Part shown: positions 5,665 to 14,438 of the stretch, in pieces
How the letters are laid out: each line of letters starts with the position of its first letter
Numbering within the stretch: the stretch's first letter is position 1
NCBI GenBank assembly: GCA_035760645.1
Contig: DASTSO010000148.1
Coordinates: 1-19,878 of the forward strand
Direction of reading: 5' to 3'
Source of the DNA: DASSTY01 sp035760645
GTDB lineage: Bacteria; Gemmatimonadota; Gemmatimonadetes; Gemmatimonadales; GWC2-71-9
DNA length: 19,878 nt
Notes under the pieces: generated by a model
The model's database searches: none
Seen by the model: the letters and a program-made list of their open reading frames with translations, nothing else
What the model was told of the DNA's origin: nothing
Translations under genes and position numbers: made by a program

Positions 5665-7038
5665 ATGGAGCCTCCAAGTACGCCCCCGGTCGTCCTCGGG
5701 CTGGTCTCGGTCGTCCTGCTGGTGCTGGCCAACGCGTTCTTCGTGGCGGCCGAGTTCGCCCTCGTGGGCGCGCGGCGCACCCGACTCGACGAGATGGCCC
5801 GGGCCGGCGACGGCAAGGCGAAGCTCGCCCGCAAGGCGGTCCACCACCTCGACCGCTACATCTCCGCCACCCAGCTCGGCATCACCCTCGCCTCCCTCGG
5901 CCTCGGCTGGGTGGGCGAGCCGGCGCTGGCGCACCTGATCCAGAACGCCTTCACCTGGCTCCCCGGCACCGCCGCCGCGATCGCCACCCACAGCGTGGCC
6001 TCGGCGGTGGCGTTCGCCATCATCACCGTGCTGCACATCGTGCTGGGCGAGCTGGTGCCGAAGGCGGTGGCCCTGCTCCACCCCGAGCTCGTCGCGAGCT
6101 GGGTGGCCGCGCCGCTCATGGGCTTCGGCTGGGTGATGGCCGCGCCGATCGCCGTGCTCAACGGGACCGCGAACCGCCTCCTCACCCTCTTCGGCATCAA
6201 CCCGCCCGGCGAGACCGAGCGGCTGCACTCGCCCGAGGAGCTGCGCATGCTCGTCGAGCAGAGCGAGGAGGGCGGCAGCCTGCTGCAGGAGGACGCGCGG
6301 CTCCTCGAGGGCGTCTTCGAGTTCAGCGAGAAGACGGCGCAGGAGGTGATGACGCCGCGCACCGACATCATCGGCTTCGAGAGCGACGTCACGGTGGAGG
6401 AGGCGGCCGATGCCGCCGCCGAGGCGAAGCGCTCGCGCTATCCGGTCTACACCGACTCGCTCGACGACATCGTCGGCGTGGTGCACACGAAGGACGTGCT
6501 CACCGCGCTGCGGCGGCATCCCGGCGCCACGGTGCGCACCATCATGCGGCCGCCGCTCTTCGTGCCCGGCACCCGCGAGGTGGAGGACGTGCTCGCCGAC
6601 ATGAAGCGCCTCAAGACCCACCTCGCCATCGTGCTCGACGAGTACGGCGGCACGGCGGGGCTCGTCACCATGGAGGACCTGCTCGAGGAGATCGTCGGCC
6701 CGATCTTCGACGAGTACGACCCGCAGCAGGAGCTGCCCCCCCCGCCGGGCGGCGCGCTCGTAGACGGCGCCACGCCGGTCGGCGACTTCAACGCCGAGCA
6801 CGACCTCGAGCTCGACGACACCGACTACACCACGATCGGCGGCTACGTCTTCGGCGAGCTCGGCCGCCTGCCGAAGGTCGGCGACCGCGTCCCGGCGGGG
6901 AACCTGGTGCTGGAGGTGGCGGAGATGGAGGGCCGCCGGGTGAAGAGTCTGCGCGTGCTGCCGGGCGAAGGGGCGGAGGGGGGCGGTCCGGCGGTCGAGG
7001 AGGGCGGGCAGGCCGTCGGGTCGCGGCCCGCGGAGTAG
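5665..7038 (+). CDS. CorC/HlyC-type CNNM membrane protein with paired CBS domains
   Basis: This 457-residue integral membrane protein belongs to the hemolysin-C/CorC/CNNM group, members of which transport or regulate Mg2+ (and possibly other cations). Residues 1-200 are the DUF21/CNNM domain with about three to four membrane segments. Residues about 215-345 hold a CBS pair, starting VMTPRTDI and ending DEYGGTAGLVTMEDLLEEIVG. Residues about 350-433 are the CorC/HlyC C-terminal domain (DDTDYTTIGGYVF). A Gly/Glu-rich tail follows. No Shine-Dalgarno precedes ATG 5665, and a leaderless mRNA is possible. It converges on pdxA with 4 bases between stops. Hemolysin activity should not be assumed from the family name. 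Confidence 0.94.
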   Translation: MEPPSTPPVVLGLVSVVLLVLANAFFVAAEFALVGARRTRLDEMARAGDGKAKLARKAVHHLDRYISATQLGITLASLGLGWVGEPALAHLIQNAFTWLPGTAAAIATHSVASAVAFAIITVLHIVLGELVPKAVALLHPELVASWVAAPLMGFGWVMAAPIAVLNGTANRLLTLFGINPPGETERLHSPEELRMLVEQSEEGGSLLQEDARLLEGVFEFSEKTAQEVMTPRTDIIGFESDVTVEEAADAAAEAKRSRYPVYTDSLDDIVGVVHTKDVLTALRRHPGATVRTIMRPPLFVPGTREVEDVLADMKRLKTHLAIVLDEYGGTAGLVTMEDLLEEIVGPIFDEYDPQQELPPPPGGALVDGATPVGDFNAEHDLELDDTDYTTIGGYVFGELGRLPKVGDRVPAGNLVLEVAEMEGRRVKSLRVLPGEGAEGGGPAVEEGGQAVGSRPAE

Positions 7039-7042
7039 CGCC

Positions 7043-7987
7043 CTAGGACCGCCGCCGCGCGAGCCGCGCCGCGAGCTCGAGCGCGGCGCGCATGCTGCGC
7101 GGATCGGCGCGGCCCTGCCCCGCGATGTCGAAGGCGGTGCCGTGGTCGGGCGAGGTGCGGACGAAGGGAAGGCCGAGCGTGACGTTCACGGCGTGGCCGA
7201 ACGCGGCGACCTTGATCGCCGTCATGCCGACGTCGTGGTAGGGCGCGAGCACCGCGTCGAACTCGCCGCGCATCGCGCGCACGAAGACCGTGTCGGCCGG
7301 GAGCGGGCCGACGGCCCCCAGCGCCTCGGCGGCGGGGCGCAGCACCCGCGCCTCCTCGTCGCCGAAGAGCCCCGACTCGCCCGCGTGCGGATTCACCGCG
7401 CAGAGGGCGAGTCGGGGCTCTTCGATGCCCCACCACGCGCGCAGGGCGCGGAGCGTGACCGCGCCGGTGCGCACGATGCGGTCGGTCGTGAGCAGCAGCG
7501 GCACGTCGCGGAAGGGGACGTGGGTCGTCACCAGCACGACGCGCAGCGGCCCGCCGCCCACCTCGGGCGCGGTGTGGTCCGCCGCGAGCATCATCGCCAC
7601 CTCGACGTCGCCGGCGAGGTGCGCGAGCCATTCGGTGTGTCCGGGATAGGGAAAGCCGGCGAGGTGCAGCGCGTGCTTGTGGGCCGGGGCGGTGACGATC
7701 GCGTCGACCTCGCCCGCCTGGGCGAGCCGGACGGCGGTCTCGACCGCATGCCCCGTGATGCGGCCGGCGCGCAGGGTGCGCGCGTGGTCGGGCCGCTCCC
7801 CCGCCCCGAGCCCCCACTGGCCGACCGCGACGCGCCGGTCGGCCGGGAGCCCGTCCATCTGGTCCTCCGCGCCGACCAGGACGACCTCGGCGTCGAGCGG
7901 CGGGAAGCCGCCGCCCAGGGCGGCGGCCACGATCTCGGGCCCGATGCCCCGCGGGTCCCCGAGGGTGACCGCGAGGCGCGGCCTCAC
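7043..7987 (-). CDS. pdxA: 4-hydroxythreonine-4-phosphate dehydrogenase PdxA
   Basis: PdxA oxidises 4-phosphohydroxy-L-threonine in the DXP-dependent vitamin B6 pathway, using NAD+ and a divalent metal. This 314-residue protein starts RPRLAVTLGDPRGIGPEI, the family signature with Arg where Ala is common. The three metal-binding His are visible as His156 (HVPF), His201 (NPHAGE) and His251 (YHDVGM). PGHTEWLA (115-122) and the C-terminal SPDHGTAFDIAG are also conserved. It starts with GTG 10 bases after surA. The surA-pdxA order matches E. coli, although ksgA and apaGH are not next here. A 14-bp tandem duplication sits at the junction. It is slightly shorter than the usual 320-340 residues. Confidence 0.95.
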   Translation of the reverse strand: MRPRLAVTLGDPRGIGPEIVAAALGGGFPPLDAEVVLVGAEDQMDGLPADRRVAVGQWGLGAGERPDHARTLRAGRITGHAVETAVRLAQAGEVDAIVTAPAHKHALHLAGFPYPGHTEWLAHLAGDVEVAMMLAADHTAPEVGGGPLRVVLVTTHVPFRDVPLLLTTDRIVRTGAVTLRALRAWWGIEEPRLALCAVNPHAGESGLFGDEEARVLRPAAEALGAVGPLPADTVFVRAMRGEFDAVLAPYHDVGMTAIKVAAFGHAVNVTLGLPFVRTSPDHGTAFDIAGQGRADPRSMRAALELAARLARRRS

Positions 7988-8001
7988 CGGCGCGGCCTCA
8001 C
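7975..8001 (-). repeat. Tandem duplication across the surA-pdxA junction
   Basis: On the minus strand GTGAGGCCGCGCC occurs twice (8001-7989 and 7987-7975) with one base between. The upstream copy contains the surA stop TGA (8000-7998). The downstream copy supplies the pdxA GTG start (7987-7985). Confidence 0.75.
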
Positions 8002-9458
8002 GGCTCGCGCACCTCCACGTAGGCCGCGGCGCGGAGCCGGTCGAGGTAGCGGCGCACGGCGGCCTGCTGGCCGAGCTGCTCGCGGATCCGGTCCTTGACG
8101 TCGTCGTAGCGGATGTCGCCCTCGGGCCGCTTCGCCGTCACCCGGGCGACGATGTACTTCGTCTGCCCCGCGACCCCGGGCGTCGGCGCCGGGCCCACGA
8201 TGGCGCCGCTGTCGGCCTCGGCGAGCGCGGCGCGATAGCTCTCGGGGAGCTTGTCCACCGGAACGTCGTCGGCCGTCTTCTGCTCGTCCGGATCGTGATA
8301 GAGCCGCTGGAGCGAGTCGAACGACGCGCCGGCCCTGAGGCGCTCGACGAGCGTCTCGGCGAGGCGCTTCGCGCTGTCGGCGTCGGCCTCGCTGATCGCG
8401 GGCGCGATCAGGATGTGGCGCGCCTGCACCTCCGCGGGCTGCACCCGCTCGACCTGGATGATGTGGTAGCCGAAGGTCGTCTCGACGGGGTTGCTGATCT
8501 GGCCCGGCTTCAGCGAGAACGCCGCGCGCTCGAAGTTCGGCACCATCTTGCCGCGCCGGAACCAGCCGAGCTCGCCGCCCTGCTCCTTCGAGCCGGGGTC
8601 CTGCGAGAAGCGCCGCGCCGCGGTGGCGAAGTCGCCCCCGCGCCGCAGCGCCGTGACGATCGAGTCGGCGAGGAGCCGCGCCCGCGCCCGCGCCGTGTCG
8701 CTCGCGTGCGGGGTGACGACGATCTGGCGGAACGACACGGTGGCCGGCCGCTTGCCCAGCTCGCCCTTGTGCTGCTCGAAGTAGGCGCGCATCTCCGCCT
8801 CGGTCGGCGCGACCGGCTTGAGGCGGCCCGCCTCGCGCACCTTCGTGACGAGCCGGTTCTGGTAGGCGGCGCGCCGCTGCTGGTCGGTGAGCCAGCGGCG
8901 GTACTCGTCGATCGACTGGAAGCCCGCCTTCTTCAGCTCGTCCGCCATCGCCAGCTCGGTCGGGAACTGGCCGCGGATCTTCTTGACCTGCTGGTCCACC
9001 CCCTGCGCCACCTCCTCCTCGGTCACGTGGATCGAGGTGTCGCGCTGGGCCTCCTGCACCATCAGCTCCTCGTCGATGAGCTGCTGCAGGATCTCGTTGC
9101 GGAGCGTCCGGTCGTCGGCCGGCAGCGGCGGCTGGCCCGCCTGCTGCTCCTGGGAGCGGCGCTGGAAGATCTCCTCCGAGACCTGGGAGGCCAGGATGGG
9201 CCGGTTGCCGACCACCGCGACCACGTGGTCCACCAGATCGCTGGTGTCCGCCGGGAGGCGCAGGCCGTAGCTGGTGTCCACCGTGCTCCGCGGAGCGACG
9301 GCGACGGGGGGTGGCAGGAGCGGCGCGGCGGCCGCGGACTGGGCCGCAGCCGAGTCGGCGGCCGCCCGGCTGCTGTCGGGCGTCTGCGCCGCCAGGGCGC
9401 CGGCCTCGAGGAGGCCGGCGGCCAGGCAGAGCGAAAGAAGTACCTTCGTCACGTTCAC
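7998..9458 (-). CDS. surA: SurA-like periplasmic chaperone / peptidyl-prolyl isomerase
   Basis: This 486-residue exported protein is expected to chaperone outer-membrane proteins in the periplasm. Residues 1-25 form a signal peptide (VLLSLCLAAGLLEAGALAAQ). Residues about 75-225 are the SurA N-terminal chaperone region, starting DLVDHVVAVVGNRPILASQV. Parvulin domain 1 spans about 240-340 and has the complete GYHIIQVERV end. Domain 2 (about 345-445) has ARHILIAP but lacks the FGYHI motif, so it may not be catalytic. It starts with GTG behind a GAGG site. It follows the PpiC lipoprotein gene by 49 bases and precedes pdxA. A generic two-domain PpiC foldase is the main alternative to true SurA. 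Confidence 0.9.
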   Translation of the reverse strand: MNVTKVLLSLCLAAGLLEAGALAAQTPDSSRAAADSAAAQSAAAAPLLPPPVAVAPRSTVDTSYGLRLPADTSDLVDHVVAVVGNRPILASQVSEEIFQRRSQEQQAGQPPLPADDRTLRNEILQQLIDEELMVQEAQRDTSIHVTEEEVAQGVDQQVKKIRGQFPTELAMADELKKAGFQSIDEYRRWLTDQQRRAAYQNRLVTKVREAGRLKPVAPTEAEMRAYFEQHKGELGKRPATVSFRQIVVTPHASDTARARARLLADSIVTALRRGGDFATAARRFSQDPGSKEQGGELGWFRRGKMVPNFERAAFSLKPGQISNPVETTFGYHIIQVERVQPAEVQARHILIAPAISEADADSAKRLAETLVERLRAGASFDSLQRLYHDPDEQKTADDVPVDKLPESYRAALAEADSGAIVGPAPTPGVAGQTKYIVARVTAKRPEGDIRYDDVKDRIREQLGQQAAVRRYLDRLRAAAYVEVREP

Positions 9459-9471
9459 TGAACCTCGCGCG

Positions 9472-9490
9472 GCCCGGAAAAGTGCCGGGC
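9472..9490 (-). repeat. Short hairpin between the PpiC lipoprotein and surA genes
   Basis: Arms gcccgg (9472-9477) and ccgggc (9485-9490) form a 6-bp stem with a 7-base loop in the 49-base gap. There is no T-tract. It may be an mRNA stability or processing hairpin inside the operon; chance is possible at this GC content. Confidence 0.3.
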
Positions 9491-9507
9491 GGGGAGGCAG
9501 CGGCGCC

Positions 9508-11028
9508 TCAGCGCCGCTGCGAGCTGTCGGCCGGGGCGTTGGGCGCCGGGGCCGCGGGCGCCGTCGGGGCCGGGCCGGGCGCGGGCTGCACCGCGCCGGG
9601 CACCGCGCCCGGCTTCGGGGCGCTCTGGCCCTGCTGCTGGAGCGAGTCGGCGCGCAGCGAGTCGGCGTGGGCCTTCTGCTGCTGGGCGAGCTCGGTGGCC
9701 TTGTCGATCCCCTTCGGGTAGATGCGGTAGGGCATCCGGTCCCGGAGCACCGAGGCGAGCGTGGCCGGCAGCGGCCGCAGGCGCATCGTGCCCTTGAGCA
9801 GCTTGTCGAAGTACTGGCTCACCTTGACGTCGGCCACCTTGAGCCGGTCGCCCTCGGAGACGGTCGAGTCGGTGACGTCGAAGCCCAGACCCATCTCGGT
9901 GCGGAGCGTGTCGATCTGCGCCTTGAAGGCGGCGCTCATCATCTGCCACTCCGTCGGCGTCAGATGGACCTTGGCCGAGTCGGCCTGGCGCATCAGCAGC
10001 ACGTTCTGCGAGATGATGCGCGCGAACTGCTTCAGCTGGTCGTCCGGCGCCGCCTTGACCTGCTGCGCGTACTGCGGCGGGAGCGCCTTCACCCAGCGCA
10101 GGAACTCTGCCGCCGTCAGCCCGCCGCGCTTGAAGGTGGCGATCTCCTTCGTCGAGGTCCGGTAGGCCTCGGGATCGCCCACCGCCTGGCGCATCAGCTC
10201 CGGGGCGTTGTCCTTGACCTTCAGGTCGTACTGGATCGCCAGGCTGTCGAGGTAGAGCGAGTCGAGCCGCCCGCTCGCCGACTGCTGCGTGAAGGCGAGG
10301 AGCCGGTCGCGCACCGCCGCGAGCGGCGGCCGGCGGATGATGTGGAAGCCGAACGGCGTCTGCACCACGCCGCTCACCTCGCCCGGCTTGAGCAGCCAGC
10401 CGGCGCTGTCGAACGGCGTCACCCACTTGCCCCGCTCCGCCGGCGGCAGGTAGCCCGAGTCGGCCGCGCTGCCCGGGTCCTGGCTGAGCTTCTTGGCGAG
10501 CGCGCTGAAGTCGGCGCCGCCCTTGGCCTGGGCGAGGATCCCCTCGGCCTGCTTGCGCGCCGCCGCCTTCTGCGTGGGCGAGGCGTCGGCCGGCACCCGC
10601 AGCAGGATGTGCTGGAAGAGGCGGACCTGGTCGCCGTTGTAGAGGCTGTCGGCGGTCTTGGGCCCCAGCTTCGCGCGCCGGGCCACCAGGGTGTCGTGCC
10701 AGTGCGCGCCGCGGATCTCGGAGATGTCGGGCCACATCGCGGCCGCGATGGTGGCGGAGTCGGTCAGCACCTTCCCCTCGGCCACGGCCTGGGCGAAGAG
10801 GCTGTAGTCGACCCAGACGCCCGTGACGAAGTCCGCCGCCTCGCGGGTCGGCCGGATCGCCTTGCCGCCGTTGAGCAGCTGGGCCAGCTCCTGCTGGGTC
10901 AGCTCCGAGGCGCCCGCCTTCGCCGCCAGGTCGCCGCTGGCGGAGAAGAGGTCGCGGGACTTGCCGCACCCCGCGAGCGCCAGGCTGCCGAGCGCCACCA
11001 CCCCAACGACCGTCATCAATCGCCGCAT
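9508..11028 (-). CDS. PpiC/PrsA-type peptidyl-prolyl isomerase lipoprotein
   Basis: This 506-residue foldase should be anchored by lipid. The N-terminus MRRLMTVVGVVALGSLALAGC carries a lipobox with Cys21. Residues 40-130 are an N-terminal SurA/PrsA-like helical region. Residues about 135-235 form one parvulin domain (FQHILLRVPAD to TPFGFHIIRRPP). A long helical C-terminal region follows, then a Pro/Ala/Gln-rich tail from about 455. A GGAG site (ATGGAGACGGCATG) sets the start. It sits 34 bases after mfd and 49 before surA, so two different extracytoplasmic foldases are made from one operon. PrsA in Firmicutes is a similar lipoprotein, but here it would be in a diderm periplasm (inferred). Confidence 0.9.
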   Translation of the reverse strand: MRRLMTVVGVVALGSLALAGCGKSRDLFSASGDLAAKAGASELTQQELAQLLNGGKAIRPTREAADFVTGVWVDYSLFAQAVAEGKVLTDSATIAAAMWPDISEIRGAHWHDTLVARRAKLGPKTADSLYNGDQVRLFQHILLRVPADASPTQKAAARKQAEGILAQAKGGADFSALAKKLSQDPGSAADSGYLPPAERGKWVTPFDSAGWLLKPGEVSGVVQTPFGFHIIRRPPLAAVRDRLLAFTQQSASGRLDSLYLDSLAIQYDLKVKDNAPELMRQAVGDPEAYRTSTKEIATFKRGGLTAAEFLRWVKALPPQYAQQVKAAPDDQLKQFARIISQNVLLMRQADSAKVHLTPTEWQMMSAAFKAQIDTLRTEMGLGFDVTDSTVSEGDRLKVADVKVSQYFDKLLKGTMRLRPLPATLASVLRDRMPYRIYPKGIDKATELAQQQKAHADSLRADSLQQQGQSAPKPGAVPGAVQPAPGPAPTAPAAPAPNAPADSSQRR

Positions 11029-11062
11029 GCCGTCTCCATGAACAGTAAAGAAAGAGAAGTGT

Positions 11063-14000
11063 CTACCCCTGCACCGCCCGGAGGGCCCGGACCAGGGCCG
11101 GGATCATCGCCTCCCCACCCAGCCGCTCGAGCCGGAGCGACAGCGGCAGCGGCCGCCGCACCTCGGCGCGGAGCTGCACGTCGTCGAGCGCCGCGGTGAG
11201 CCGGGCCAGCCGCGGCGTGGCGCCCGGCCGGAAGGTCAGCCGCGCCTCGTCCCCGCGAACGAGCACGTGCTGCAGGGCCAGCGCCGCCCCGATCACCCGC
11301 AGGCGGCTGAGGTCGAGCAGCGTCTCGGCCTCCGGGGGGAGCGGCCCGAACCGCTCGCGCATTTCGTCGCGAAGCTGGTCAATCTCGCCAGACGTCGCCG
11401 CCCGCGCCAGTCGCCGGTAGAGGTCGAGCTTGGCGTCGTCGTCGGCCACATACGCGTCCGGGAGATGGGCCGGCCGGTCGAGCACGACGTCGGGCGGCGC
11501 CGGCGGCTCGGTGGCCTTGCCGTTGTTCCGGAGCGCCACCACCGTCTCCTCGAGCCAGCGCAGGTAGAGGTCGAAGCCCACCGCGTGGGCGTGCCCGCTC
11601 TGCTCCGCCCCGAGCAGGTTGCCGGCGCCGCGCAGCTCCATGTCCTTGAGCGCGATCCGGTAGCCCGAGCCCAGGTCGGTGTGGTGCTCGAGCACCTTGA
11701 GCCGCTCCTCGGCGTCGGCGTCGATCGTGTCGGGCACGAGGAGATAGCAGTAGGCGCGCCGGTGGCTGCGGCCCACCCGGCCGCGCAGCTGGTAGAGCTG
11801 CGCGAGCCCCATCCGCTGGGCGTCGTGCACGATCATCGTGTTCGCGTTGGGGACGTCGAGCCCCGACTCGACGATCATCGTGGTGACGAGGATGTCCACC
11901 TCGCCCGCGACGAAGTCGCGCATCACCCGCTCGAGCGCGTCGGCCGCCATCTGGCCGTGCGCCACCGCCACCCGGGCGCGCGGCGCGAGCGCGCGCACCC
12001 GCGCCGCGATCGTCTCGATCGTCTCGATCCGGTTGTGGACGAAGTAGACCTGGCCGCCGCGGTCGAGCTCGCGCGCGAACGCCTCCTCGAGGAGCGCGTC
12101 GTCCCACGGCTCGACGAAGGTGAGGATCGGCGAGCGGTCGCGCGGCGCGGTCTCGATGAGCGTCAGGTCCCGGAGCCCCGCGAGCGAGAGGTGCAGGGTG
12201 CGCGGGATCGGCGTCGCGGTGAGCGTGAGGACGTCCACGGTGAGCCGGAGCGCCTTGAGGCGCTCCTTGTGCTTCACGCCGAAGCGGTGCTCCTCGTCCA
12301 CGATGAGGAGCCCCAGGTCCTTGAACTCCACGTCGGGCGAGAGCAGCCGGTGCGTGCCGATGATCACGTCGGTCTCGCCGGTGGCGAGCCGCCCGAGCGC
12401 CTGCTTCTGCTCCTTCCCGGTGCGGAAGCGCGAGAGCACCTCGACCTTCACCGGATAGTCCGCCAGCCGCTCGGCGAAGGTGCGCCCGTGCTGCTCGGCC
12501 AGGATGGTCGTCGGGACCAGCACGGCCACCTGCTTCCCGCCCTGGATCGCCTTGAACGCGGCGCGCACGGCGACCTCGGTCTTGCCGTAGCCGACGTCGC
12601 CGACGAGCAGCCGGTCCATCGGGCGCGGCTGCTCCATGTCGCGCTTGATGTCCTGGGTCGCCTTGCGCTGGTCGGGCGTGTCCTCGTAGAGGAAGCTCGA
12701 CTCGAGCTCGCGCTGCCACTTCGTGTCGGGCGGGAAGGCGAAGCCCGCCGCCACCTTGCGGCGGCCGTAGAGATCGAGGAGCTCGGCCGCCATCTGGCGG
12801 ATCGCCTGGCGCGTCTTGTCGCGCACCCGCTGCCAGCTCGACCCACCCAGCTTGTGCAGCTTCGGCGGCGGGCGGTCGCCGTCCTCGCCCGCGGCGCGGT
12901 AGCGCTCGAGCTGGTCGAGACGGTAGAGCGGGACGTTGAGCCGGTCGCCGCCCTCGTACTCCACGACCGCAACCTCGAAGGTGGACTCGCCCACCATCAC
13001 GGTGTCGATGCCGCGGTAGATGCCGATGCCGTGGTCGAGGTGGACCACGTAATCGCCCTCGGTGAGCGTCCCCGTCACCGCCCCGGGCGCCGCCTGCCGG
13101 TAGCGCCGGGCCCGCCGCAGCCGCCGGGCGCGCCGGAAGATCTCGTGATCGGTGAGCACCCGCAGCGTCGGCATCACGAAGCCGCCGTCGAGCGCCCCCA
13201 CGGCGAGCGTCACGCCGCGCGGCATCCCGCCCGCCGACCGGCCGTCCCGCCGGCCCGCCCCGTCCTCCAGCAGCTCCTCCATCCGCTCGAGCTGCCCCTC
13301 GTTGTCGCAGAGGATGAGCGTCGGCGTGGTGCCGCCGAGCAGCATGCGGAGCCGGTTGAGATCGCGGTCCACCCGCTCGGGCGGGAAGAAGCCCATCTGG
13401 AGCTGGGCCGGCTCGTCGCGCAGCAGGAGCCGCGGAAACGCCGCGATCCGCTCGCGCCACGCGTCGGGCGCCTCGAAGATCTCCTCGCGCGTCGGCGTCT
13501 CCTCCCCGAGCCGCCGCGCGATCGAGAGATGATGGGCCGCCTCGTCCCACGCCCGCCGCACCTCGTCCGCATCGGGCCCCCCCGCCTCCTCGACGACGAG
13601 GGTGTCGGCGGGGAGGAGGTCGAGGAGGGTCTGGCGGGACGGCGGGCCGGCGGGCCGGCGGGAGGCGGCTCCGGGCGCCGGCGTCGCAGCGTCGACTGGA
13701 GCGTCGCCCCCGCCGTCCCGGCCTCCCGCCGTCCCGCCCAGCGCCACCCGGCTCGTGATCGGCAGCACCGTCACCCCGTCCAGCTCCTCGGCCGAGCGCT
13801 GGCTCGAGAGGTCGAAGGCGCGCAGCGAGCTGATCTCGTCGCCCCACCACTCGAGGCGCACGGGTGCGGCCATGCCGAAGCCGTAGACGTCGAGGATGCC
13901 GCCGCGCACGCTGAACTCGGCGACCTCGGTGACGGTGGGCACGCGGCGGTAGCCCATCGCCTCGAGCCGCTCGGCGAGCGCGGCGGGCGGCAGCTCCGCG

Positions 14001-14431
14001 CCCACGCGGAGCTGCACGCGGCTCTGCTCGAGCGCGGCGGGCACGAGCGTGCGCTCGGCGCTCGCGCGCGCCGTGGTGACGAGGAGGCGGAGCCGGCCCT
14101 CGAGCAGCGCCTCGAGCGTCTCGGCCCGCTCGCCCGCGATCTCGAAGTGCGGCTCGTCCTCGCCCAGCGCCTCGCGCTGCGGATAGAGCGCCACGGGCTC
14201 GTCGGTGAGGTGGCCGAGGTCGGCGAGCCAGCGCTCGGCTTCGGCGGGCGTCGGCGCCACCACCGTGACGAGCCGCTGCGGGAAGCGCCGCACCAGCCAC
14301 GCGGCGAGCACCGCGCCGCTCGAGCCGGGCAGCCCGCCCAAACGCAGCGCCTCGCCGCGCGCGGGCAGCCGCTCGGCGAGATCGCGCACCCCCGGGGTGC
14401 GCTCGAAGGCATCGAGGATCTGGCTCAGCAT
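11063..14431 (-). CDS. mfd: Transcription-repair coupling factor Mfd
   Basis: Mfd is a DNA translocase that removes stalled RNA polymerase and recruits UvrA. This 1122-residue copy is near full family length. The UvrB-homology region is at the N-terminus. The RNA-polymerase-interacting CarD-like domain (GDYVVHLDHGIGIYRGI) is near residue 460. Walker A (GDVGYGKTE) is near 610, DEEH near 711, and the later helicase motifs and C-terminal D7 domain follow. Residues about 232-267 are a Gly/Pro/Arg-rich insert encoded by a GC-rich inverted repeat that also occurs outside genes, with a related short patch near 394-398. The start ATG lies 7 bases after the BatA-type gene stop and has no clear Shine-Dalgarno, so coupling is likely. 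Confidence 0.97.
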   Translation of the reverse strand: MLSQILDAFERTPGVRDLAERLPARGEALRLGGLPGSSGAVLAAWLVRRFPQRLVTVVAPTPAEAERWLADLGHLTDEPVALYPQREALGEDEPHFEIAGERAETLEALLEGRLRLLVTTARASAERTLVPAALEQSRVQLRVGAELPPAALAERLEAMGYRRVPTVTEVAEFSVRGGILDVYGFGMAAPVRLEWWGDEISSLRAFDLSSQRSAEELDGVTVLPITSRVALGGTAGGRDGGGDAPVDAATPAPGAASRRPAGPPSRQTLLDLLPADTLVVEEAGGPDADEVRRAWDEAAHHLSIARRLGEETPTREEIFEAPDAWRERIAAFPRLLLRDEPAQLQMGFFPPERVDRDLNRLRMLLGGTTPTLILCDNEGQLERMEELLEDGAGRRDGRSAGGMPRGVTLAVGALDGGFVMPTLRVLTDHEIFRRARRLRRARRYRQAAPGAVTGTLTEGDYVVHLDHGIGIYRGIDTVMVGESTFEVAVVEYEGGDRLNVPLYRLDQLERYRAAGEDGDRPPPKLHKLGGSSWQRVRDKTRQAIRQMAAELLDLYGRRKVAAGFAFPPDTKWQRELESSFLYEDTPDQRKATQDIKRDMEQPRPMDRLLVGDVGYGKTEVAVRAAFKAIQGGKQVAVLVPTTILAEQHGRTFAERLADYPVKVEVLSRFRTGKEQKQALGRLATGETDVIIGTHRLLSPDVEFKDLGLLIVDEEHRFGVKHKERLKALRLTVDVLTLTATPIPRTLHLSLAGLRDLTLIETAPRDRSPILTFVEPWDDALLEEAFARELDRGGQVYFVHNRIETIETIAARVRALAPRARVAVAHGQMAADALERVMRDFVAGEVDILVTTMIVESGLDVPNANTMIVHDAQRMGLAQLYQLRGRVGRSHRRAYCYLLVPDTIDADAEERLKVLEHHTDLGSGYRIALKDMELRGAGNLLGAEQSGHAHAVGFDLYLRWLEETVVALRNNGKATEPPAPPDVVLDRPAHLPDAYVADDDAKLDLYRRLARAATSGEIDQLRDEMRERFGPLPPEAETLLDLSRLRVIGAALALQHVLVRGDEARLTFRPGATPRLARLTAALDDVQLRAEVRRPLPLSLRLERLGGEAMIPALVRALRAVQG
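13633..13738. repeat. Copy of the 14-bp inverted repeat inside mfd
   Basis: The 14-mer ggcgggacggcggg at 13633-13646 and its exact reverse complement at 13725-13738 match the intergenic element near 4381-4536. A 12-base partial copy lies at 13709-13720. The segment stays in frame and encodes the low-complexity Mfd insert. Confidence 0.7.
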
Positions 14432-14438
14432 TCGGACA

